Source: Pseudomonas sp. MIACH
GTDB taxonomy: Bacteria > Pseudomonadota > Gammaproteobacteria > Pseudomonadales > Pseudomonadaceae
Direction of reading: 5' to 3'
NCBI RefSeq assembly: GCF_001269925.1
Contig: NZ_LHVO01000069.1
Span: 1-64,000 of the forward strand
Length of the DNA: 64,000 nt
This document shows, in pieces, positions 27,239 through 35,561 of the stretch (within the stretch, counting starts at the first letter, position 1; every line of letters starts with the position of its first letter). The notes beneath the pieces are model-generated. The model worked only from the letters and a program-made list of their open reading frames with translations. It was not told the DNA's origin and did not search any database. The position numbers and the translations under genes are program-made.

Positions 27239-27481
27239 ATGAATAACGCAAAACTGTTTGTGATCGACTACTCCCTCCATGGCGAAGCCAAGTCATTCAT
27301 TATTCGCCTGGAAAAGCTCGATGCCGCCGAAGCCTGGCATTGGGCAAGCTGTGATGCGGGTGTGGGCCGTATCGGCCGTTTTGCCCGCGAGCAGGTGAAG
27401 AAGACCAGCCAGGAACAGGCCGAGAAGTACGGCATTACCAATGTGCAATGGCGCCGCTCGGATGCGCGCGCCCAGGCTTGA
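27239..27481 (+). CDS. Small conserved Pseudomonas protein (DUF6555-like)
   Basis: The product is 80 residues from the ATG at 27239. It has a mixed alpha/beta, soluble appearance with KSFIIRLEKLDAAEAWHWASCDAGVGRI, which I associate with the small DUF6555 proteins common in Pseudomonas. No signal peptide and no catalytic motif are seen. It may be transcribed with the next small gene, 16 bases later. Function unknown. Confidence 0.7.
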   Translation: MNNAKLFVIDYSLHGEAKSFIIRLEKLDAAEAWHWASCDAGVGRIGRFAREQVKKTSQEQAEKYGITNVQWRRSDARAQA

Positions 27482-27497
27482 TCAAGGAGCGATAACC

Positions 27498-27761
27498 ATG
27501 GATTCAATCAACGGCAAGGCGCGCATCGATTACACGCGCGACACCTTGTTCGGCCCGCTGGCCAGGCATGTCGAGTGTCAGGTCAGCCTTCAGCACAAAC
27601 CCGGCTGGATGCTGCTGAAGGTGTTCCAGCCACTGCCGGATGATTTGCATGATGCGCAAACGCTGGTGTTTGCGCTGGAAGGTCGGCGGACCAGCGGCAT
27701 TGTCAAAGACCGCAAGCGCTTGTCCGACCATAGCTTGCGCCTGGAGCTGGAAACCCAGTAA
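27498..27761 (+). CDS. Small hypothetical protein
   Basis: The product is 87 residues with a strong AAGGAG nine bases before its ATG. The composition is soluble and basic; I recognise no domain. A GC-rich hairpin follows its stop at 27768. It is probably co-transcribed with the 80-residue gene before it. Confidence 0.6.
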   Translation: MDSINGKARIDYTRDTLFGPLARHVECQVSLQHKPGWMLLKVFQPLPDDLHDAQTLVFALEGRRTSGIVKDRKRLSDHSLRLELETQ

Positions 27762-27767
27762 CCCTGC

Positions 27768-27789
27768 GGGAGCTGGCAAACCAGCTCCC
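27768..27789. terminator. GC-rich hairpin between convergent genes
   Basis: GGGAGCTGG and CCAGCTCCC are perfect 9-base arms around a CAAA loop. The hairpin lies seven bases after the stop at 27761 and 11 bases beyond the metallothionein stop. Only a short T-rich run follows, so termination would be partial. Confidence 0.5.
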
Positions 27790-27800
27790 CTTTGAGGTGT

Positions 27801-27971
27801 TCAGCCTTTGGCCGACTTGGCGCACTCGCACCCGGTCGCCGCCGCACATGGCTCGCCATGGGCATGGTGCTCGGCGCAGCCCTGGCAGCAATAGCCCTTG
27901 CCGTCCTTCATTACCGCATCAGCTCCCAGCACACACTTGCAGTGTGGGCAGGCACACGTTTGATCGGGCAT
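27801..27971 (-). CDS. Bacterial metallothionein
   Basis: The product is 56 residues with ten cysteines (positions 6, 8, 11, 13, 28, 29, 32, 42, 48, 50) and several histidines (10, 35, 36, 38). The pattern TCACPHCKC, then YCCQGCAEHH, then GEPC and CECAK is that of Pseudomonas BmtA/PmtA metallothioneins, which bind Zn, Cd or Cu in the cytoplasm. AAGGAG lies ten bases before the ATG. The gene is short enough to be missed by length cut-offs. It ends near the C-terminal Lys/Gly without the long tail some relatives have. Confidence 0.9.
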   Translation of the reverse strand: MPDQTCACPHCKCVLGADAVMKDGKGYCCQGCAEHHAHGEPCAAATGCECAKSAKG

Positions 27972-28059
27972 GCTCAGACTCCTTCTTCATGGTCGTCCGG
28001 TGCGGCGAGTGCCAGCACCTTAAGCAGTGACTGCCAGCCGCCCGCGATGGTTCAAACCA

Positions 28060-28512
28060 TCAGTCGGTGCGCGTGTTGCTGCGATACATGAACACCAGCG
28101 CCATCGCCAGACAGGCCATCGCTACGATCCGGCTGCCCGACAATTCGATCGCCGGGTTACCCAGCCAACCGAAGTTGTCGATCAGCATGCCCATGCCCAA
28201 CTGGCCGACGATCACCGCCACCGTGGCGACGGCCGTACCGACTACCGGTACCGCGCCGACCATCACCATCATGTACACCACGCCGAACAACGCGCCGGTC
28301 AACTGCCATTTGGGCACGTCCAGTAAGCTGAGGGCCTGAGCCGGCTCGAAGAAGAAAATCAACAGCGCGGTGGTCAGTGCGCCCACCGCGAACGTCAGCA
28401 GACTGCTGCGCAACACACCGACCGACTGGCCCAGGCGACCATTGATTGCCGCCTGCACACTCAACACCGCACCCGCCGCGATCACCAGCACCAATAACAG
28501 AATCAGATTCAT
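28060..28512 (-). CDS. DMT/YdcZ (DUF606) transporter, second of a pair
   Basis: The product is 150 residues from the ATG at 28512 (GAGG upstream), with five hydrophobic helices. It shows DUF606 features: AAINGRLG near residue 25, PKWQLTGALFGVVYMMVMV, and GQLGMGMLIDNFGWLG near 110. The related gene upstream is four bases away, so the two half-size proteins probably form a heteromer. Substrate unknown. Confidence 0.82.
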   Translation of the reverse strand: MNLILLLVLVIAAGAVLSVQAAINGRLGQSVGVLRSSLLTFAVGALTTALLIFFFEPAQALSLLDVPKWQLTGALFGVVYMMVMVGAVPVVGTAVATVAVIVGQLGMGMLIDNFGWLGNPAIELSGSRIVAMACLAMALVFMYRSNTRTD

Positions 28513-28516
28513 CGTC

Positions 28517-29005
28517 TTACCCTCGTGCAATCAGAACAAGTGCCGCCACAATCAACGCCAGTGCAATCCAGCGCTCGCCGTTCACACGTTTGCGCGCGGT
28601 GCCAAACCAGCCGAAATGGTCGATCAGCACGCTTTTGCCGACCTGCCCCGACAGAATCGCGATCATGGTCATGGCGATGCCGATATGCGGCGTGGCCAGG
28701 GTCAGCACCACCACGTACATCGGCCCCAGGAACCCACCGATCAACTGCCAGCGCGGCAGCTCGGACAGCGCCGGCCCCTTCTGCGGGCCGCTGAACAGCA
28801 GCAGCAAAAACAGAATCGCCGAGCCCACACCGAAGATGCTCAAGGTTGCCCACAGGTGCCCCACTTGCACGCCCAGCGGCCCGAGCAATCCTGCCTCGAC
28901 CGACAAGCCCATGCCGGCCAGGATCACCAGCGGCAACAACAGCAGCCGTAGAAGGTTTTTCTTCGGCGTGGCGTGCGCCACGGCCTCGATGGAACTTGCT
29001 TGCAT
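28517..29005 (-). CDS. DMT/YdcZ (DUF606) transporter, first of a pair
   Basis: The product is 162 residues with about five membrane helices. The DUF606 signatures match its neighbour: PRWQLIGGFLGPMYVVVL and GQVGKSVLIDHFGWFG. It is divergent from a LysR-type regulator, which likely controls the pair. Function in export or uptake is unproven. Confidence 0.82.
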   Translation of the reverse strand: MQASSIEAVAHATPKKNLLRLLLLPLVILAGMGLSVEAGLLGPLGVQVGHLWATLSIFGVGSAILFLLLLFSGPQKGPALSELPRWQLIGGFLGPMYVVVLTLATPHIGIAMTMIAILSGQVGKSVLIDHFGWFGTARKRVNGERWIALALIVAALVLIARG

Positions 29006-29123
29006 ACATCACCTGCACATCAACAAAGGATTGGATGGCGCGCATTATCCGGTGGTCGTGCTGTGCAATAAATGGGAGCATGCGGACAACACCTTTGCAC
29101 AAAACGCACAACCTGGAGCCACG

Positions 29124-30056
29124 ATGCAGGGTTTGAATGAATTGAGTTTCAAGGCGCTGCGCCTGTTCGTCGCGGTGCTGGATCACGGCAGTTTTTCTGA
29201 AGTGGCCCGCCGCGAAGGCCTGGCACCCTCCTCCATCTCCCGGCAGATCCAACTGATGGAACAGGCCCTCGGGCAACAGTTGCTCTATCGCCACACCCGC
29301 GCGGTGAGCCCCACCGAGGCCGGGCGCCTGCTGGGGCGGCATGCGCGCGTGATGCTCGAACAACTGGAAGCGGCCGGCCAGGCCCTGCAGGAACAGGAAA
29401 GCGAACCCAGCGGGCTGGTGCGCATCAACGCGCCGATGGTGTTCGGCCAACGTCACCTGTCTCCGTGGCTGGGTGAGTTGTGCCGGCGCTACCCGAAGCT
29501 GCAACTGGATATCCAGCAAACCGACACCTTCGTCGACCCGCTGCAAGACGGCACCGACCTGCTGTTTCGTATCGGCGTGCTTAACGATTCCAGCATGCAG
29601 GCGCGCATCTTCGCGCCCCAGCGCTTTCGCCTTGCCGCCAGTCCCGCCTACCTGGCCCGGCATGGCACGCCCCAGCACCCGCAGGAACTGCTCCAGCACC
29701 AGTGCCTGGCCTACAAAGGCATCACTGGCCAGCAACGCTGGTTCTTCCGCAAGGGCCAGGGCGACTGGACGCCCTACAGCGTCAAGGGCCCGATCACCGG
29801 CAACCACGCCGACACCCTCACCCACGCCGCCGAACAAGGCCTGGGACTGGTGGTGTTTCCATCCTGGTTGATCGGCGAAGGCTTGCGCGCCGGCACCTTG
29901 CAGGCGGTGCTGACAGAATACGAAGTAGCGACCACGCTCGAGCCCCAGCAGATCGCGGCGTTGTGGCCGGGCAGCCGGCGCTTGTCGCTGAAAGTGCGCA
30001 CGGTGATTGATTATTTTGTGGAGTGTTTTGGGACGGTGCCGTATTGGGATCGATGA
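29124..30056 (+). CDS. LysR-family transcriptional regulator
   Basis: The product is 310 residues from the ATG at 29124; the long upstream frame is a shadow. The N-terminal winged helix has FVAVLDHGSFSEVARREGLAPSSISRQI. The effector domain follows, with RIGVLNDSSMQARIFAP. This is the CrgA-like LysR subgroup. It is divergent from the DUF606 transporter pair and probably regulates it. Confidence 0.9.
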   Translation: MQGLNELSFKALRLFVAVLDHGSFSEVARREGLAPSSISRQIQLMEQALGQQLLYRHTRAVSPTEAGRLLGRHARVMLEQLEAAGQALQEQESEPSGLVRINAPMVFGQRHLSPWLGELCRRYPKLQLDIQQTDTFVDPLQDGTDLLFRIGVLNDSSMQARIFAPQRFRLAASPAYLARHGTPQHPQELLQHQCLAYKGITGQQRWFFRKGQGDWTPYSVKGPITGNHADTLTHAAEQGLGLVVFPSWLIGEGLRAGTLQAVLTEYEVATTLEPQQIAALWPGSRRLSLKVRTVIDYFVECFGTVPYWDR

Positions 30057-30071
30057 GCGGCTGAGGAATAC

Positions 30072-31391
30072 TCAGAACACCCACTGCCCAATCAACCACG
30101 CATTCGCCCCACTGATCAGCGCAAACAGAAACCACGCCAGCACCTTGGTGTGCAGGCGATTGACGAACGGCCCCATCAATTGCTGATCGCCGGTCATGCG
30201 GATCAACGGGTACAGCGCAAACGGCAACTGCAGGCTAAGCACCACCTGGCTGAGGATCAACAGCTTGCTAATGGCTTCGTCGCCCATCAGCCACACCCCT
30301 AGAAACGCGGGGATCAGCGCCAGCCCACGGGTGATCAGGCGGCGTTGCCAGCAGGGAATGCGCAGGTTGAGGTAACCCTCCATGATCACTTGCCCGGCGA
30401 TGGTGCCGGTAAAGGTCGAGCTTTGCCCGGACGCCAGCAAGGCGATGCCGAACAGGATGCTGGCAAAGGCGCCGCCCACCAGAGGGTCAAGCAAGTGATA
30501 GGCGTCCTGGATCTCCACCACGTCGGTGTGACCGCTCTTGTGGAACGCGGCAGCGGCGAGTATCAGGATGGCGGCGTTGACCAGCAGCGCCAGGGCCAGG
30601 GAGCCGATGGTGTCGATCCGGGCCAGCTTGACCGCATCCTGTTTGCTGGCGAGGTCTTTGCCGATCAGCCGGGTTTGCACGATAGAGCTGTGCAGGTAGA
30701 GGTTATGGGGCATCACCGTGGCGCCGAGAATACCGATGGCCAGGTACAACGGCGCGGCATCGCTGATGGCCGACAGTGATGGGGTGAAGCCACTGAACAC
30801 ATCCGGCCAATAAGGTTTGATCAGTACCAGTTCGATAAAGAAACACACGCCGATGGTCGCCACCAGCGCCAGCATGATCGCTTCCAGGCGGCGGAAACCC
30901 CGGTTTTGCAGGGCCAGGACCAACAGCGTATCGAAGGCGGTGATGACAATGCCGGTGGTCAGGGAAACGCCCAGCAGCAGGTGAAAGGCCAGGGCGCAGC
31001 CGAGCACTTCGGCGAGGTCGGTGGCGATGATGGAGATTTCCGCCAGCACCCACTGGGTGCGTGCGGAGCGCTTGCTATAGCGCTCACGACACAGTTGCGC
31101 CAGGTCCTTGCCGGTAGCGATACCCAACCGCGAGCACAGGCACTGCACCGCCATCCCCGCGAGACTGGCCAGCAGCACCACGAACAACAGGCTATAGCCA
31201 TAGCGCGACCCGGCTTCGATGGCCGTGGCCCAGTTGCCGGGGTCCATGTAGCCGATGGAGATCAGCAGACCGGGGCCGGCAAACATCAGGATGCGTTTGA
31301 AGAACGACGCCTTTGGGTCAACGACGACGGAACCCGCCACTTCCGGCGGGCAGAATGGCGCAGTAGCAATTTTCGGCAGGCTGAATTTCAC
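30072..31391 (-). CDS. mntH: NRAMP-type Mn2+/Fe2+ transporter
   Basis: The product is 439 residues with eleven membrane helices. The metal-binding motifs are visible: DPGNWATAIEAG in TM1 and MPHNLYLHSS in TM6, with the family loop GTIAGQVIMEGYL near 340. It imports Mn2+ (also Fe2+) with protons across the inner membrane. It ends 15 bases from the convergent LysR gene. I saw no clear MntR or Fur box upstream. Confidence 0.93.
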   Translation of the reverse strand: MKFSLPKIATAPFCPPEVAGSVVVDPKASFFKRILMFAGPGLLISIGYMDPGNWATAIEAGSRYGYSLLFVVLLASLAGMAVQCLCSRLGIATGKDLAQLCRERYSKRSARTQWVLAEISIIATDLAEVLGCALAFHLLLGVSLTTGIVITAFDTLLVLALQNRGFRRLEAIMLALVATIGVCFFIELVLIKPYWPDVFSGFTPSLSAISDAAPLYLAIGILGATVMPHNLYLHSSIVQTRLIGKDLASKQDAVKLARIDTIGSLALALLVNAAILILAAAAFHKSGHTDVVEIQDAYHLLDPLVGGAFASILFGIALLASGQSSTFTGTIAGQVIMEGYLNLRIPCWQRRLITRGLALIPAFLGVWLMGDEAISKLLILSQVVLSLQLPFALYPLIRMTGDQQLMGPFVNRLHTKVLAWFLFALISGANAWLIGQWVF

Positions 31392-31432
31392 GCGGTATCC
31401 CAGGCAAACACACTCGACAGGGGTTCAGCTTA

Positions 31433-32986
31433 TCAGTCGGACGCAACCGTGCGCATCACCGTCTCCCGAGGCAGGTCAAACGCGTCCACCACCTGAACCA
31501 CCAGGTCCATCTCCTGGTTCAGCGCTTCACGCTCCATACGCTGGCGAATCACTCCGATCACCAGCACCGCCAGGGTGGTGATCGAATACGCCGGGCCGGA
31601 AAATGCACGCACGCCGCTCACCAACAGCATCGCCGCCGCCAACGCCTGGCCTACCACGGGGATCGCCGTGGCCGCACCACGGCGCAGGATAAACCCGGTC
31701 AACCCGGCCAGCGCCGTGCCGCTCAACGCCGTAGTGGCCGAGCGGCCGACATCGAAACGAGTGAACAGTCCCTGCTCTTTTTGTGCGGCGGCCTTGAGCT
31801 CAGCGTCGAATACCTGGCGGTCGGCGTTGCTGAGTTTGTCCTTGTACTGCTCGACCAGTTTTTCTGCGACCTGCGCTTCAATGTCCACCAGCGCCACGGT
31901 TCCTAAGGGCTCGGCAAACTTGATCCCCAGCCGCTGCGCCACCTCTTCGGCAATCTGCCGATAGCTCACGCCATGACCACGGGCCAGGTTCATAAAGCTG
32001 TCGCCGCCCATGCGCTGCAACTCGATGGCCAGTTTGAGCGGCTCGCGTACCGTGGCGTCAATCGATGCGCTGCGCTTTTGCGCCATCAATTCGGCGAGGA
32101 ACTTGAGCTCCTCCGGCCGCGCCTGCACCAGGGCCGCGAATAGGTCGGTGTCCTCTTCGGCAAAGCGTACTTCGCTGCTGCGCTGGTCGGAGCGGATCAG
32201 GCCGCGCCGCTCATGCAACAGGTCGGTGTACTGCACCACGGTTTGCAACTGCGGCCAGTAGGCGGCGTGATCGAAGGTAGCCAGGTGCACATTGGTGACC
32301 TTGGCCTTGAGCGCCGGCGTCACCGGGATCGCATACCGGCCGATACAACGCTCGGTATCCGGCTTCATGGCCAGGGCCCAGTCCTTGCTGGAATGACAGT
32401 TGATCACGCGCCCCTTGAGCAGCGCGCACACCTCATCCCAGGGACTGGACGTACAGATCGCCCCGCCCATCAACAGCAGGTTGTCCAACGGCAGTTCCCG
32501 CGCGGTGTCCGGGCTGGCCAGCAGGCTCTTGACCAGAATCCGCGCACCCAGGGAATGACCGATCAGGTTGATACGCCGCACCTCCAGCGACTCGCCGTGC
32601 AGGTAGCTGACCAGCTCCGGCAGCAAGCTCCTGGCGACTTCGTCCACCCGCGCCTCGACGCTTTTGTAGTGGTCGAGAAAATAGGCAATCGCCTTGCCGA
32701 CGCCTACGGTCGCGGCTCCCATGCTGCCACCACCCAGCATCGCGGTAATCACATCCTTGAACGGCGCAAACAGGTTTTCCAGGAAGTGCCCCGCAGGCCA
32801 GAACAACATCAGGTTGGTCGACTCTTCGATACCCGCGAGCTGCGCCTTGAAATTGCCCAGTTGTTGCCGGTTGAAGAACGCCGAGTAACCGTGAACATAG
32901 AGATTGAGCACATCACCCTGAGGCTCGCCGCACAATACGAAGGTGGGCTTGCGGGTGCGGTGCATTTCATCCCACTGGTGCTGCAT
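31433..32986 (-). CDS. Alpha/beta hydrolase (DUF726-like) fused to a YaaW-like domain
   Basis: The product is 517 residues from the ATG at 32986 (AGGAG upstream); an extension to 33028 is unsupported. Residues 15-260 look like a DUF726/TMCO4-type hydrolase with NLYVHGYSAFF and the nucleophile elbow GHSLGARIL near 155, plus a hydrophobic loop (AMLGGGSMGAATVGVG). Residues 290-500 resemble E. coli YaaW: acidic helices (DTDLFAALVQARPEELKFL), GGDSFMNLARGHGVSYRQIAEEV, then Gly/Ala-rich hydrophobic helices. It may be a membrane-associated lipase or esterase. Function unproven. Confidence 0.72.
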   Translation of the reverse strand: MQHQWDEMHRTRKPTFVLCGEPQGDVLNLYVHGYSAFFNRQQLGNFKAQLAGIEESTNLMLFWPAGHFLENLFAPFKDVITAMLGGGSMGAATVGVGKAIAYFLDHYKSVEARVDEVARSLLPELVSYLHGESLEVRRINLIGHSLGARILVKSLLASPDTARELPLDNLLLMGGAICTSSPWDEVCALLKGRVINCHSSKDWALAMKPDTERCIGRYAIPVTPALKAKVTNVHLATFDHAAYWPQLQTVVQYTDLLHERRGLIRSDQRSSEVRFAEEDTDLFAALVQARPEELKFLAELMAQKRSASIDATVREPLKLAIELQRMGGDSFMNLARGHGVSYRQIAEEVAQRLGIKFAEPLGTVALVDIEAQVAEKLVEQYKDKLSNADRQVFDAELKAAAQKEQGLFTRFDVGRSATTALSGTALAGLTGFILRRGAATAIPVVGQALAAAMLLVSGVRAFSGPAYSITTLAVLVIGVIRQRMEREALNQEMDLVVQVVDAFDLPRETVMRTVASD

Positions 32987-33079
32987 GGGCCGGTGACTCC
33001 TGGTGACGAGGGAGGGCGATAATAACAAAGGGAAGGCCTTAGCACGGTGAATCCTGACCGGCGTGGCCGCTGCAAAGGC

Positions 33080-33862
33080 TCAGAACTGAGCCGCAGCCTT
33101 GGATTTGGCCAGGTAGCGCGCGGGCGAATCTCCCAGGTTGCGCCGGAACACCGAGGTGAACGCGCTGGAACTGCTGAAACCCAACTCGAACGCAACATCG
33201 GTGATGGATGCGCCGTGGCTTAGCCGCGCGGTTGCTTCCAGCAGGCATACCTGTTGGCGCCAGGACACGAACGTCATCCCCGTGCCCTCGTAGAAATGGC
33301 GGGTGAAAGTGCGTCGGCTCATGTTCGACCAATCAGCCATCTCATCGAGGGTGATCTTCTGCGTGGGCGCATCCAGGAAGCGCTGACAGGCTCGCGCCAG
33401 CCGTGGCTCGCCAGGCAATGGCGCGCTGAGGGGCAGCTCGGGCATGGCACCGATTTCATCTATCAACAGCGTCAACACGCAGCGATGCCTCACGCTGGGC
33501 AATGTCGAGGATTCGATAGCCAGCGCCGCCTCCAGCAAATGCCTGAGCAGGGGCGACACTTCAAACACCTGACAGCGCGCCTGCAACCCCGCCCGCTCAG
33601 CCGCCTCGGCGTTCAAGTAGGTATTGAGCATCACCACATCCCCGCGCATATGCATGGCGTGGGGTACACCAGCCGGTACCCAGATCGCCCGCTGCGGCGG
33701 TACCACCCAGTTGCCGAGGTCGGTGAACATTTTCAATGCCCCGGTGGAGGCATAGGCGAATTGCCCGCGTGAGTGCGTATGGCGCGCAAAGACAGTGCCG
33801 CTGGGGTATTCGCGCAGCGTTACCACGGCGTCTGGGCTGGCGGAATCGAAGGTCGGGATCAT
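33080..33862 (-). CDS. AraC-family regulator with cupin sensor
   Basis: The product is 260 residues. The cupin half has ARHTHSRGQFAYASTGAL and VVPPQRAIWVPAGVPHAM. The AraC half has MSRRTFTRHFYEGTG and SITDVAFELGFSSSSAFTSVFRR. It is divergent from an EamA-type exporter 103 bases away and likely controls it. The ligand is unknown. Confidence 0.85.
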   Translation of the reverse strand: MIPTFDSASPDAVVTLREYPSGTVFARHTHSRGQFAYASTGALKMFTDLGNWVVPPQRAIWVPAGVPHAMHMRGDVVMLNTYLNAEAAERAGLQARCQVFEVSPLLRHLLEAALAIESSTLPSVRHRCVLTLLIDEIGAMPELPLSAPLPGEPRLARACQRFLDAPTQKITLDEMADWSNMSRRTFTRHFYEGTGMTFVSWRQQVCLLEATARLSHGASITDVAFELGFSSSSAFTSVFRRNLGDSPARYLAKSKAAAQF

Positions 33863-33965
33863 GGCCCGATTCTGTCAAAACATGACCTTACATAGCAAGC
33901 GGGCCAATCACCCCTCCCCTAACATCACCGCCTTTGAACAAGCGCAATGACCAAGGGAACATTCC

Positions 33966-34847
33966 ATGCTGAAAAAACACCTGGCCTTAGCCGTGTTCGT
34001 CACCCTGGTATGGGGCGTGAATTTCCCCATTACCAAACTCGGCCTGCGCTCGATCGACCCTTTTGTCCTCACGGGCATCCGCTTTGCCCTCGCCGCGCTG
34101 CCGCTGGTGTTCTTCATCAAACGCCCGGCAGTCAAATTCGGCTACGTGGCCGCCTACGGCGTCATCTTCGGGTTGGGCATGTGGGGCGTGATCAACTATG
34201 GCATCCAGGCCGGTGTCAGCCCGGGCATCGCCTCGCTGCTCATTCAGCTCAGCGTATTTTTCACCATGGGCTGGGGTTATCTGTTGTTCAAGGAACGAAT
34301 CCGAGGTCCGCAAGTGGTTGGTGCTGGCCTCGCATTGGTCGGACTGGCCGGGATTATCTCGACGCAAGCCGGCGACCATGCGCTGCTGGGTGTCCTGCTG
34401 ATTGTGCTCAGTGCCCTGGCGTGGAGCGTTGGCAACGTCATCATCAAACAATCGGGCGTCAAAGAGATCTTCGCGTTCATGGTGTGGGCCAGCCTGTTCC
34501 CCCCCATTCCACTGTTCCTGATGGCTTGGTGGATGCGCGGCAGCGCGCCCTTCGAAAGCTTAAGTGCGAGCCTCGACCTGGCCGCCGCCGGGTCCATTCT
34601 TTTTCAGGTCTACCTCGCCACGCACTTTGCCTATTGGGGCTGGAACTCGTTGCTCAGGTTGTACCCCGTGTCGACGGTGGCACCGCTGTCGTTGCTGATT
34701 CCGGTATTCGGAATCACCAGTTCGATACTGATCACCGGCGAGCACCTGTCCACGCCAAACCTGCTTTGCGTTGCGGTAATCATCGCGGGCCTGGCAGTGG
34801 GGTTAACGCCCCAATACGGACCGCGCCTGAGCACAACCCCCAAATAA
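33966..34847 (+). CDS. EamA/DMT-family exporter
   Basis: The product is 293 residues with ten membrane helices in two repeated EamA halves (FVTLVWGVNFPITKLGLR in the first, SALAWSVGNVIIKQSG in the second). Proteins like RhaT and the amino-acid exporter EamA belong here. It is likely an inner-membrane metabolite exporter regulated by the divergent AraC protein. It is convergent with cysC. Confidence 0.87.
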   Translation: MLKKHLALAVFVTLVWGVNFPITKLGLRSIDPFVLTGIRFALAALPLVFFIKRPAVKFGYVAAYGVIFGLGMWGVINYGIQAGVSPGIASLLIQLSVFFTMGWGYLLFKERIRGPQVVGAGLALVGLAGIISTQAGDHALLGVLLIVLSALAWSVGNVIIKQSGVKEIFAFMVWASLFPPIPLFLMAWWMRGSAPFESLSASLDLAAAGSILFQVYLATHFAYWGWNSLLRLYPVSTVAPLSLLIPVFGITSSILITGEHLSTPNLLCVAVIIAGLAVGLTPQYGPRLSTTPK

Positions 34848-34867
34848 TCCGTTCAACCATAAAGCCC

Positions 34868-35488
34868 TCAGCGAGCAGTTCTCACCGGGATATGCTCGAC
34901 AACGTATTCAACCAGCTGACTCAGGCTTTGCTCGAACGTCTGGTTGGCCGTATCGATAACCAAATCAGGGTTCAAGGGCGGCTCGTAGGGTGCATCTATC
35001 CCGGTGAAGTCGAGAATTTCCCTGGCTCGGGCCTTGCGATACAGGCCCTTTGGGTCACGCTTCTCACACGTTGCCAGGTCTGCCGCGATATAAATTTCGT
35101 GGAAAGACGTGTTGCTGGCCGCGGCACGAGCACGAGCGCGCCCCTCGCGATAGGGTGAAATAAACGCCGTGATGCAAATCATGCCCGCATCGGCAAACAG
35201 TGCTGCCACTTCACTGACCCGGCGGATGTTCTCTGTTCTGTCTTCCTCTGAGAATCCGAGGTTGGCGTTAAGTCCTTTGCGAACATTGTCTCCGTCCAGT
35301 GTGTAGCACGCGTAGCCAGACCTCAGTAGATGCGCCTCCAAGGCCATTGCCAAACTCGACTTTCCGGACGCCGAGAGGCCTGTAAACCAAAGTACAGCGC
35401 CTTGTGCCCCCATGTAATGGGCGCGCTCGGCCTGGGTCACATGGTGACTGACAGACGTCAAGTTAGGGGTATTGAAAGGCAACTTCAT
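34868..35488 (-). CDS. cysC: Adenylyl-sulfate (APS) kinase
   Basis: The product is 206 residues, the normal length for a free-standing CysC. It has the Walker A loop GLSASGKS near residue 37, the LDGDNVRKGLNANLGFSEEDR substrate region, FISPYREGR, and the family's YRKAR and FTGIDAPYEPP stretches. It phosphorylates adenosine 5'-phosphosulfate to PAPS. A sulfotransferase gene lies immediately upstream on the same strand. The pairing indicates that PAPS is made here for sulfation rather than only for sulfate reduction. Confidence 0.93.
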   Translation of the reverse strand: MKLPFNTPNLTSVSHHVTQAERAHYMGAQGAVLWFTGLSASGKSSLAMALEAHLLRSGYACYTLDGDNVRKGLNANLGFSEEDRTENIRRVSEVAALFADAGMICITAFISPYREGRARARAAASNTSFHEIYIAADLATCEKRDPKGLYRKARAREILDFTGIDAPYEPPLNPDLVIDTANQTFEQSLSQLVEYVVEHIPVRTAR

Positions 35489-35561
35489 AAGTTTGATCCA
35501 GCGTCTCTTAATGGTAGTCCGTGGTCTTGGGCACTTCAGGCATGGGCATCTTATGGAGTGA

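Noticed and set aside
28509-29837. Minus-strand open frame of 442 codons
   Set aside because: It crosses the LysR gene in antisense and covers the DUF606 gene in another frame; both real genes have strong signatures.
33947-35158. Plus-strand open frame of 403 codons
   Set aside because: It is out of frame with the EamA gene and antisense to cysC.
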